A DNA stretch of 53,071 nt, taken from Xanthobacteraceae bacterium (lineage in GTDB: Bacteria > Pseudomonadota > Alphaproteobacteria > Rhizobiales > Xanthobacteraceae). The translations under genes were made by a program, and so were the position numbers. Below the pieces are notes generated by a model. That model ran no database searches and was not told the origin of the DNA. It saw only the letters and a program-made list of their open reading frames with translations. This document shows positions 27,139 to 34,358 of the stretch, piece after piece; position 1 is the stretch's first letter, and each line of letters opens with the position of its first letter. The DNA lies in assembly GCA_019241285.1 (NCBI GenBank), contig JAFAXD010000202.1, forward strand, positions 1-53,071, written 5' to 3'.

Positions 27139-28626
27139 TTAGTTAGGTCCGCCGTTCGGAGGATCCGCCGGAGTCCAGGCCTGGATCTGCCGTTCGTCCT
27201 GCGGCGTGAGTGCGACTTGCTCAAGTGGCAGAGCAATAAAGCGGATCGCCGAACCAGCCCTGACGCGCATCAGCACCGTTTGCTTACCGGCGCGTCTCAA
27301 CGCTTGGAGTTGTTGGCGCACCTGGCCGGGGTTCGCAACGGCGGTCCGCCCGACACTCAGGACGACGTCGCCTGCTTTCACCCCCCGCGCGGCGGCGAGC
27401 TTTTCCGGGGTCACAGACGTGATGAGCGCCCCATGGTCCGCCGGCGCCAATGCGAGCACGATGCGTGGTTCAAGCGCCGCTGTCTCGACCGGCGATGTAT
27501 TCACGACGGCCTCGATAGCGTCAGGCTTGGCGGCGACAGTGAGGGCTACAAGTTTGCTGTTGCCATCGCGCAGGATACGGAGCTTTGCCTGATGGCCTGG
27601 CGAAATCATTCCGATCCGGCGCCCAAAGTCCGGACGGTCCTTGATCGGGGCGCCATCGACATCGGCGATAATGTCGCCGGCCCGAATCCCCGCTTGCGCA
27701 GCAGGGCTGTCAGGAACGGGCGCATCCACGACCACGCCTTCGGCCTTGCTTAGACCAAATCCGCTGGCGAGCTCCGGCGTCATCGTCTGCAGATGTACAC
27801 CAACCCAGCCGCGCAGAACGCGTCCCTGCTCCTTCAACCCGCTCACGACAAACTTTGCGGTCGCGGCGGGCACATCGAACGCCACCCCGACGGAGCCGCC
27901 GCAGGGCGAGTAGATGGCCGAGTTGATCCCAACCACCTGCCCCTTCATGTTGAAGGCCGGTCCGCCGGAACTGCCGCGATTTATCGGCGCGTCGATTTGC
28001 AGATAATCATCATAAGGACCAACCCCGATGTTGCGCCCGTGTCCGGATACGATCCCCGCCGTGACCGTATTATCAAAGCCGAATTGACTGCCAATTGTCA
28101 GGACCCAGTCGCCGACGCTGGGAGGGTGATCAGCAAATGTCGCGTAGCTGAACCTCCGGTTCGTGTCGACCTTGATCAGGGCGAGATCTGTCTTTGGATC
28201 TTTCCCGGCGACATGGGCCGAGTAGATATGACCGTCCGTCGTCTTCACCTGGATCGACATCGCTCCCTCAACAACATGGTTGTTGGTGAGGGCGTACCCG
28301 TCTGGCGAAACGAAAAATCCAGAGCCTCCGGCTTCGATAATGTTGCCGGCGCCGGATGTTTGTTCGTCGAGACGCGTGAAATCGTTATGAGCCACGCCTC
28401 CGGACGGGGCGGGTGCTTCGACTTTGCTGACCCGCACGGCGATGACGTCGGGTTCGACGCGCGCGACGAGCGTCGCGAAGCTCATCGCGCGGGCTGCTGG
28501 CGGACCGGAGGGGAGCGAGGCAGCGGACGTGACGTGAGCGCCGGCACCGAGCCCCAGCACGGTAGCAACTAAGGGGAGAACTCGATTGACGGTTCGGCTT
28601 CGGGGCAACCTGCCGTTCCGGCTCAT
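27139..28626 (-). CDS. DegP/HtrA-type periplasmic serine protease (first copy)
   Basis: 495 residues from ATG 28626 (MSRNGRLPRS), preceded by GGAGG; the track adds 39 codons. A signal/anchor region (VLPLVATVLGLGAGAHVTSAAS) is followed by the trypsin-like domain with His in YALTNNHVVEGA, Asp in KTDLALIKV and Ser in NRGSSGGPAFN, then two PDZ domains (about 250-340, VDAPVPDSPAAQAGIRAGDII; about 390-470). The Do family folds or degrades misfolded envelope proteins. The serine motif has GSSGG instead of GNSGG, a mild change. A candidate EcfG-like promoter lies upstream. Confidence 0.93.
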   Translation of the reverse strand: MSRNGRLPRSRTVNRVLPLVATVLGLGAGAHVTSAASLPSGPPAARAMSFATLVARVEPDVIAVRVSKVEAPAPSGGVAHNDFTRLDEQTSGAGNIIEAGGSGFFVSPDGYALTNNHVVEGAMSIQVKTTDGHIYSAHVAGKDPKTDLALIKVDTNRRFSYATFADHPPSVGDWVLTIGSQFGFDNTVTAGIVSGHGRNIGVGPYDDYLQIDAPINRGSSGGPAFNMKGQVVGINSAIYSPCGGSVGVAFDVPAATAKFVVSGLKEQGRVLRGWVGVHLQTMTPELASGFGLSKAEGVVVDAPVPDSPAAQAGIRAGDIIADVDGAPIKDRPDFGRRIGMISPGHQAKLRILRDGNSKLVALTVAAKPDAIEAVVNTSPVETAALEPRIVLALAPADHGALITSVTPEKLAAARGVKAGDVVLSVGRTAVANPGQVRQQLQALRRAGKQTVLMRVRAGSAIRFIALPLEQVALTPQDERQIQAWTPADPPNGGPN

Positions 28627-29058
28627 TCCGGCATTTCCTCCATCGAAACGGTACTTTGGTGGCACCTTCGGATGATAACGAAACCGTAACACTGGGTTTC
28701 CATTCCCGAAAATTACGTTTTGGTAAGGGTTCGGCAGAGCCACCTAGGCGCAACGGGACTCCACTAGGCGGTCATGAAGACTTCGTTTGGAACCTGCGAG
28801 CGCAGCGGATGCAACAGCGCGAGCTCCTGCTCGTTCGGCAGTCCGCGCGGAGCCAAATCGCGCCTTCGAAGTAGCGGACCATGCGTTTGTGTTGATTATA
28901 GAAGAGCTCCCGATTGATCACTTGAAAGTTGAATGCGAAGTTGAACGGTCGCCGCACCCGTGCATCGCGAAATTCGCCGGGCAACAGCGCTCCCGAACCC
29001 GGCGATGATCTCCCTGCGCGAGACTCTCATCGGGCTTCTCCGAGGAGCGCCCCGGACC
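28627..29058. other. Intergenic region between the two DegP genes
   Basis: About 430 bases without a convincing gene. The right half adjoins the stop of the upstream DegP copy; the left 80 bases contain the probable promoter of the downstream copy (28677-28701). Short ORFs in the track are not supported by a ribosome site or sensible protein. Confidence 0.45.
28677..28701 (-). promoter_or_regulatory. Candidate EcfG-type promoter of the first DegP gene
   Basis: On the minus strand the sequence reads GGAAA-N16-CGTT, one mismatch from the general-stress sigma (EcfG) consensus GGAAC-N16/17-CGTT. The -10 element ends about 50 bases before the ATG. A near-match of this size can arise by chance; the support is that the second DegP gene has a similar site in the same position. 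Confidence 0.35.
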
Positions 29059-30636
29059 TCAGTCCTGCCCGATCGGCAATGCCACGAACCGCGTCGCATC
29101 TGCTGTCTTGACACGCATCAACACGTCATGCCTGCCCTGGCTGCGAGCTTCGTTGAGAGCGGCACGGATGTCGCCGGCGTTGGCCACGGACTTGCCACCA
29201 ACATCGAGAATGATGTCGCCGGTGCGGAACCCGTGCTCGGCCGCCGCCCCGTCCGGATCAACACCGGTTACGACGAGGCCACTCTGGCCACTCTGGCCGG
29301 TGCCCGCGACTTCACCAGCCGGCGCGACGCTCAAGCCAAGCTGTGGCGTCCCGTTGTCAGCTTGGCCCGAGTGGTCGCTCTTCGCCTTGGCCTCGCGCGT
29401 CGCCGGCAACTCGCCGAGCGTGAGGGTGAGCGATTTGTTCTCGCCGTTGCGCAGGACGTCCAATTTGACTGATGTTCCCGGCGCCATCGCACTGATCTTC
29501 TGAGCGAGGTCGCGCGAGCTCTTGATCGGTGCTCCGTTGACTGCGGTGATGACGTCGCCGGCCTTGATGTCGGCCTTGCTGGCCGGGCTGTTAGCCTGCG
29601 GCTCGGCAACAAGCGCGCCTTCGGCCTTGCTCATGCCGAGACTGTCGGCGATGTCGGCCGTGACCGGCTGCACCTGCACGCCGATCCAGCCACGCACCAC
29701 CTGTCCTTTGTCTTTCAGTTGCGCAATCACCGCCTTGGCGGTGTCGGCCGGAACATCAAAGCCGATCCCAACCGAGCCGCCGCTCGGCGAAAAGATCGCC
29801 GTGTTGACGCCGATAACGTTGCCGTTCATGTCGAACGCCGGTCCGCCGGAGTTGCCTTTGTTGATCGGCGCATCGATCTGGATGAAATCATCATACGCGC
29901 TGCTGCCGATGTCACGGCCTGTTGCTGAAACGATGCCCGCAGTCACCGTGCCGCCGAGGCCGAATGGATTACCGACCGCCACGACCCAATCGCCGATGCG
30001 CGGTTTGCTGTCAGCAAATTGCACGTAGGGGAACGTCTTGTTGGCATCGACTTTGATCAGCGCGACGTCGGTGGCGGGATCGGTCCCGACAACCTTGGCG
30101 GTGTAGAGCGTTCCATCATCGGTCGTGACCGTGACCTTGTCCGCGTGATCGACCACGTGATTGTTGGTCACCGCATAGCCGTCCGGTGAGATGAAGAAGC
30201 CCGAACCTACGCCAGTGACCATCTGGCTTTTCGGCAGGCTGGGAGCGTTGGGAGAACCAAATCGCTGGAAGAACTTCTCCAAAGGGGATCCTGGTGCCAA
30301 TCCAAACTCGTCAGCGCCGCCCGAACCTCCCGAGGCCATCGCGGTTTGCTCGATCTTGACCCGCACCGAGATCACCGCTGGCTTCACCTTGGCGACGATA
30401 TCGGCGAAGCCGACCGGGCGCGCTTCATTCGGGGCGGGCTGGCCGACCGGTGGGGGCGCGGTCTCGACAGCCTGCGCCTGCGGCGCCCAAGCGCCAAGGC
30501 CATGAACATTTTCCAATGCGAGCGGGCCGCCGATCAACAGGGCCAGGCTCACGCTCCCAAGCAAGGCATAACGGAGCGGACCGCGCGAGCGTGGTTTGTG
30601 AGTTGCGGGTGGAACAGGAGAAATCGAACCGGGCAT
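29059..30636 (-). CDS. DegP/HtrA-type periplasmic serine protease (second copy)
   Basis: 525 residues. A cytoplasmic Pro/Arg-rich start, then an uncleaved or cleaved helix (YALLGSVSLALLIGGPLAL), a Pro/Gln-rich linker and the protease domain with His in YAVTNNHVVDHA, Asp in ATDVALIKV and Ser in NKGNSGGPAFD. Two PDZ domains follow (VAEPQANSPASKADIKAGDVI at about 310; VTGVDPDGAAAEHGFRTGDII at about 450). All catalytic residues are canonical. It is a paralogue of the copy 430 bases downstream, with the same domain order but a longer linker; the pair looks like an old tandem duplication. Confidence 0.95.
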   Translation of the reverse strand: MPGSISPVPPATHKPRSRGPLRYALLGSVSLALLIGGPLALENVHGLGAWAPQAQAVETAPPPVGQPAPNEARPVGFADIVAKVKPAVISVRVKIEQTAMASGGSGGADEFGLAPGSPLEKFFQRFGSPNAPSLPKSQMVTGVGSGFFISPDGYAVTNNHVVDHADKVTVTTDDGTLYTAKVVGTDPATDVALIKVDANKTFPYVQFADSKPRIGDWVVAVGNPFGLGGTVTAGIVSATGRDIGSSAYDDFIQIDAPINKGNSGGPAFDMNGNVIGVNTAIFSPSGGSVGIGFDVPADTAKAVIAQLKDKGQVVRGWIGVQVQPVTADIADSLGMSKAEGALVAEPQANSPASKADIKAGDVITAVNGAPIKSSRDLAQKISAMAPGTSVKLDVLRNGENKSLTLTLGELPATREAKAKSDHSGQADNGTPQLGLSVAPAGEVAGTGQSGQSGLVVTGVDPDGAAAEHGFRTGDIILDVGGKSVANAGDIRAALNEARSQGRHDVLMRVKTADATRFVALPIGQD

Positions 30637-30681
30637 TTATGCCTCCCTCGAGCTGACGCACCCCCCTCCAGTTGGTGGGAA

Positions 30682-30706
30682 AACGCCGTCAGGGATGCCC
30701 AGTTGC
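30682..30706 (-). promoter_or_regulatory. Candidate EcfG-type promoter of the second DegP gene
   Basis: The minus strand reads GCAAC-N16-CGTT, one mismatch from GGAAC-N16/17-CGTT, with the -10 ending about 46 bases before ATG 30636. The position and the 16-base spacing match the candidate before the other DegP gene. Weak on its own. Confidence 0.35.
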
Positions 30707-30776
30707 GAGGTCGGCCGATTAATGTTTGGAAAGGCTGGGGATTACGATTTGGAATGGTCGGATGGCCCTCCCGCTG

Positions 30777-31748
30777 CTATTCGGCGCAGATATTCGAGTC
30801 GCGGATGACCTTTCGCCACTTGGCGATCTCGGCTTTGATCTGCGTTGCAAACTCCTCCGGCGTGTTGCCGACGGGTTCGAAGCCGAGCGTGGCAAGCTTC
30901 TGCTTCACATCGTCTTCCTGCACGATCTTGATGACCTCACGGTAGATCAGGTCCGTGATCGGCTTGGGCGTGCCGGCCGGAGCCAGCACGGCTTGCAAGG
31001 TGTCGGCCTCCTGTCCGGGGAACCCGGCTTCCGTCATGGTCGGCACATCGGGCAATGCCGGCGAGCGGGTCTTGCCGGTCACGGCCAGAGCGCGCAGCTG
31101 CCCGCCTTGCACCAGCGGCGTTGCCGGCGGCAGGGCCATGAACCCGATCGGTGTATGACCCGCCGCCACCGCCTGCGCCGCGGGCCCAGCGCCGCTGAAC
31201 GGCACATGCACCAGGTCGAGCCCGGCCGTGAGTGTGAGCAGCGCGCCGGAGAGATGCGGCGTCGTGCCGGCGCCCGGCGAGGCGAAACTGTATTTGCCGG
31301 GATTGGCTTTCACCAGATCAACAAGTTCTTTGACGCTCTTCGCCGGGAGTTGCGGATTGACGACCAACACATTGGGCGAATCGGCGACCAGGCTGATGGG
31401 GAGGAAGTCGCGCTCGGGATCGTAGGAGATCTTGGCGTAGAGGCTCGGATTGACGACGAAGCTCGAGGACACGACGAGCAGCGTATAGCCATCGGGCGTG
31501 GCGTGCGCCGCGTTGCCCATGCCAATGTTGCCGCCGGCGCCAGCCTGATTCTCGACGTAGAATTGTTTGCCGAGATGGTCGCCGAGCTTGCCCGCCAGAA
31601 TGCGCGCAATGGTGTCGGTCGGCCCGCCGGCCGCAAACGGCACGATCAAACGAACCGGATGGTCGGGATAATCTGCCGCGTGTAAAGCGCGCGGCCCGAT
31701 CGCCATCGCGCCGACGAGCAGCGCGACGAAGCGCAGGGCGCTCCTCAT
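30777..31748 (-). CDS. Bug family (TctC-type) solute-binding protein
   Basis: 323 residues from ATG 31748, which has GAGGGAA just upstream; the track start 31760 adds four residues. A signal peptide (FVALLVGAMAIGPRALHA) is followed by the family signature YPDHPVRLIVPFAAGGPTDTIAR and later ENQAGAGGNIGMGNAA, PDGYTLL and DVPTMTEAGFPG. Bug proteins capture carboxylates or other small acids for tripartite tricarboxylate transporters. No TctA/TctB membrane genes lie next to it, so it is an orphan binding protein, as is common in this group. Confidence 0.94.
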   Translation of the reverse strand: MRSALRFVALLVGAMAIGPRALHAADYPDHPVRLIVPFAAGGPTDTIARILAGKLGDHLGKQFYVENQAGAGGNIGMGNAAHATPDGYTLLVVSSSFVVNPSLYAKISYDPERDFLPISLVADSPNVLVVNPQLPAKSVKELVDLVKANPGKYSFASPGAGTTPHLSGALLTLTAGLDLVHVPFSGAGPAAQAVAAGHTPIGFMALPPATPLVQGGQLRALAVTGKTRSPALPDVPTMTEAGFPGQEADTLQAVLAPAGTPKPITDLIYREVIKIVQEDDVKQKLATLGFEPVGNTPEEFATQIKAEIAKWRKVIRDSNICAE

Positions 31749-31856
31749 GCGTTCCCTCATGTCCGCGCGCGTTGCGGCGGCGCGCTGATTTTTGCCCCGC
31801 CGCCGGAGACGGCGAGGCCGTAGGACCTTCAGACCGGGGAGCGCCCGCCCGTCAAC

Positions 31857-32417
31857 TCACGGACAGGGATGGCGTTGGCCGTCGTTGCCCAGATAGGTCC
31901 CGCTCGCAGGATCGTACGAGCGATAGCGCTGCGTGCAATAGGCTGTGGGATCGTCCGGTCCTGGTCCGGGCGGAGGCCCCGCGGCGGCCACGGGTCCGGG
32001 CGGCGGACCGGCGTAGCCCGGCGGCGGCGGGGGCGGCGCTACGTAGCCGGGGCAGATCTGCACCGGCTGCCCGGTGTATCCGACAACGCGCCCATATGGA
32101 TCAACGACGGGCTGAGACGCCCAGTAGCAGTTGGGACCGTAGAGTGGCTGGGCATAGCCCGGATAAACCACATAGCCAGCGGGTCGTGTGGCCAGGATCG
32201 CGCCCGCCACGATCGCGCCACCGACCACACCAGCGGCGATGCCGGCGCCGATGCCCGGCCCGCGCCAGCAACAGCCGCCTCCGCGCCAGCCCCAACCTCC
32301 ATGCCAGCCGCCTCCCCATCCACCTCCGCGCCATTGCGCTGAGGCATCGGTCGCGGTGGCCGCCAAGGTGGCAGCGATCGTTACAGCCACCAGCACTCTG
32401 GCAAGCGTCTTCTTCAT
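31857..32417 (-). CDS. BA14K family secreted protein
   Basis: 186 residues. A signal peptide (VLVAVTIAATLAATATDASA) precedes a Gly/Trp-rich segment (WRGGGWGGGWHGGWGWRGGG), a hydrophobic Gly/Ala stretch that may span or sit in a membrane (AGIAAGVVGGAIVAGAILA) and a Pro/Gly-rich linker. The C-terminus YCTQRYRSYDPASGTYLGNDG matches the BA14K domain found in Brucella 14-kDa antigen-like proteins, which have reported lectin-like activity. It is probably at the cell surface or in the periplasm. It lies downstream of a membrane coiled-coil protein gene on the same strand. Confidence 0.85.
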   Translation of the reverse strand: MKKTLARVLVAVTIAATLAATATDASAQWRGGGWGGGWHGGWGWRGGGCCWRGPGIGAGIAAGVVGGAIVAGAILATRPAGYVVYPGYAQPLYGPNCYWASQPVVDPYGRVVGYTGQPVQICPGYVAPPPPPPGYAGPPPGPVAAAGPPPGPGPDDPTAYCTQRYRSYDPASGTYLGNDGQRHPCP

Positions 32418-32542
32418 CAGGATCTCCGAAAATTAGGCGATTGCAGGCAGGCCGTCGCCCCGACGTGCCTGTTCGCCTCCCCGTGCACCAAATCGCACCC
32501 GTGCCCAGTGCGCACACAAAGTGGCCCAACTGATGGCAGAGG

Positions 32543-33340
32543 TTAGTCCCCAATCGCGACCACGACCCATTCATTGGCCGGGTCGTTGATCGGCCGGCCC
32601 TGCTTCACCAGGGCCTGCATGATCTCCTCGACAAGACCGTTCATGGCGCGCGCCGTGATCCCGTCGGCGGCGAGTTCCTCGGTCAGGGATTTGGCGAATT
32701 GCTCGCTGCGCTGGTTCCCGGTCACGTAGCGGGCCACGACACCGTGCGCCGGCCCAATCTGGATCCCGGCCGACGAGTCGCTTCGCTCGGCTGAGACGCC
32801 GGCAGCCCGTAGCGCGATCACCAGTTGGTCGGCGAAGCGCCCCGATTCCAGCGTCACCGGCGAGGCCCCGACGGTGATGTGCTGATGCGTGAACGGAGCC
32901 ATGCGCCGGGCCAGCGCTTGCACCTGCTCGTCGGTCAGCGCGCGTCCCGGAAGCTTGGGCGGCTCTGCTCTCGCGTCGGTCGAGGCGGGCTGCGCCGGTG
33001 CAGCGCCCACAGGCGCACCGGTTCCTTTCGCTTTTGCCACCTCATCCTTGGCCGCTGCCGCCCGGCCATTCGCTTCGTTGGCCGTACGTGCGCTGCCCAG
33101 TTCGCGCTGGAGCGCTGCCACCTGCTGCTGGGCTTGGCTCGCCGCCTCGCTCCAGCGCTGCTCCTTGACCTTGGCAGTCTGAACGAGGACGAAGGTCGCC
33201 ACCGCGGCGCAGATGACGCAAGCGAGCAGAACCAGACTCGCCGCGTCGGCCCAGACGGTCGCGGTCGGCAACGACATTGTTTGGAAAGGCCACATCCCTT
33301 TGCCCGGTTGTTGCTGCTTGATCAGTGCCATGACGCTCAT
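32543..33340 (-). CDS. Membrane-anchored coiled-coil protein of unknown function
   Basis: Start uncertain: ATG 33340 (MSVMALIKQQQPG), 33331 or 33295 are all possible; the track begins at 33394. One transmembrane helix (AASLVLLACVICAAVATFVLV) is followed by a coiled-coil (KVKEQRWSEAASQAQQQVAALQRELG), an Ala/Pro linker and a C-terminal domain (from LTDEQVQALARRMAPF to EWVVVAIGD) that may sense or bind something (HQHITVGASPVTLESGRFADQLVIALRAAGV). I do not recognise the family. It is divergent from the molybdenum hydroxylase operon, sharing a 160-bp upstream region. Confidence 0.6.
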   Translation of the reverse strand: MSVMALIKQQQPGKGMWPFQTMSLPTATVWADAASLVLLACVICAAVATFVLVQTAKVKEQRWSEAASQAQQQVAALQRELGSARTANEANGRAAAAKDEVAKAKGTGAPVGAAPAQPASTDARAEPPKLPGRALTDEQVQALARRMAPFTHQHITVGASPVTLESGRFADQLVIALRAAGVSAERSDSSAGIQIGPAHGVVARYVTGNQRSEQFAKSLTEELAADGITARAMNGLVEEIMQALVKQGRPINDPANEWVVVAIGD

Positions 33341-33500
33341 CTGTCGTGTTGGCCACACGCCGCCAATCTGGCTCGAATGAAGCATCCGGCGCAAGAGCAG
33401 CGCGTGAGCGCCAACCCCGCAATCCGCGTTGACGGAGCGCGCGGACGATTGTTAGCATACACATGAATTTTGACGTGCCCGCGAAGGAGCACAGGGGCCG

Positions 33501-34358
33501 GTGAAGCCAGCACGATTCGAGTACCACGCCCCGACGAGCGTTGATGAGGCCGTGCAACTCCTGGGCAGCCTTGCCGCCGAGGACGGGCGCATCCTCGCCG
33601 GCGGGCAGAGCTTGGTGCCGACCATGGCCTTCCGTCTCGCCAAACCGGGGCATCTCATCGATATCAACGCAATCGCGACCCTGGGGCAGATTGGCAGCAA
33701 AGATGGCGCGCTCGAAATCGGCGCTTGCGTGCGCCATGCGGCGTTTCACCGGCCGGTCGTTGCCGGTCCACTTGGGCAGCTCATGAGCACGGTGGTGCGG
33801 CACATCGCGCATTATCCGATCCGCCAGCGCGGCACGTTCTGCGGCAGCCTTGCGCACGCCGATCCGGCCTCGGAATGGTGCCTGGTCGCCGTGACCTTGG
33901 GCGCGCAGATGATCGCGCTCAGTACCCGAGGTGCACGCACAATCGCGGCAGAAGATTACTTCACCGGCATCATGACGACGGCGCTGGCGGAGGATGAACT
34001 GCTGTCACAGGTCCGCATTCCCCTGCTCGCACCCGATACGCGCTTCGGGTTTCGGGAGTTCAGCCGGCGCGCGGGCGATTACGCGATCGCGATGGCGCTG
34101 GTGACGTTTCGGCTTGATGGCGGAACGATCGTCGAGCCGCGCGTCGGCATCGGCGGCGCCGAAGCAAATCCACGCCGCATCCCCGAAGCCGAAGCCGCGC
34201 TCGTCGGCAAGCCGGCCGAGCTGACGACGTTCCGGGCGGCGGCCGAGATTGCGGCCGAGGTGGTCGAGCCGATGGAAGACATGCAAGCCGACGCCATCTA
34301 CCGGCGTGATCTCGTGCGCGCCATGACCCGCCGCGCCCTGGAGCAGGCCGCGCAATGA
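33501..34358 (+). CDS. Molybdenum hydroxylase, FAD-binding medium subunit (CoxM-like)
   Basis: 285 residues from GTG 33501. FAD-binding domain of the xanthine dehydrogenase/CO dehydrogenase family: ILAGGQSLVPTMAFRLAKPGHLIDI at 33-57 and the flavin motif RQRGTFCGSLAHADPASE at about 110 (usually TVGGxxAHADP). The CO dehydrogenase C-terminal domain begins near 175 (FREFSRRAGDYAIAMALVTF). It passes electrons from the Fe-S subunit to an acceptor. First gene of the operon; it overlaps the large subunit by ATGA. Confidence 0.93.
   Translation: MKPARFEYHAPTSVDEAVQLLGSLAAEDGRILAGGQSLVPTMAFRLAKPGHLIDINAIATLGQIGSKDGALEIGACVRHAAFHRPVVAGPLGQLMSTVVRHIAHYPIRQRGTFCGSLAHADPASEWCLVAVTLGAQMIALSTRGARTIAAEDYFTGIMTTALAEDELLSQVRIPLLAPDTRFGFREFSRRAGDYAIAMALVTFRLDGGTIVEPRVGIGGAEANPRRIPEAEAALVGKPAELTTFRAAAEIAAEVVEPMEDMQADAIYRRDLVRAMTRRALEQAAQ

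Noticed and set aside
28772-28984. 70-codon minus-strand ORF between the DegP genes
   Set aside because: Cys/Arg-rich unlikely protein, no ribosome site.
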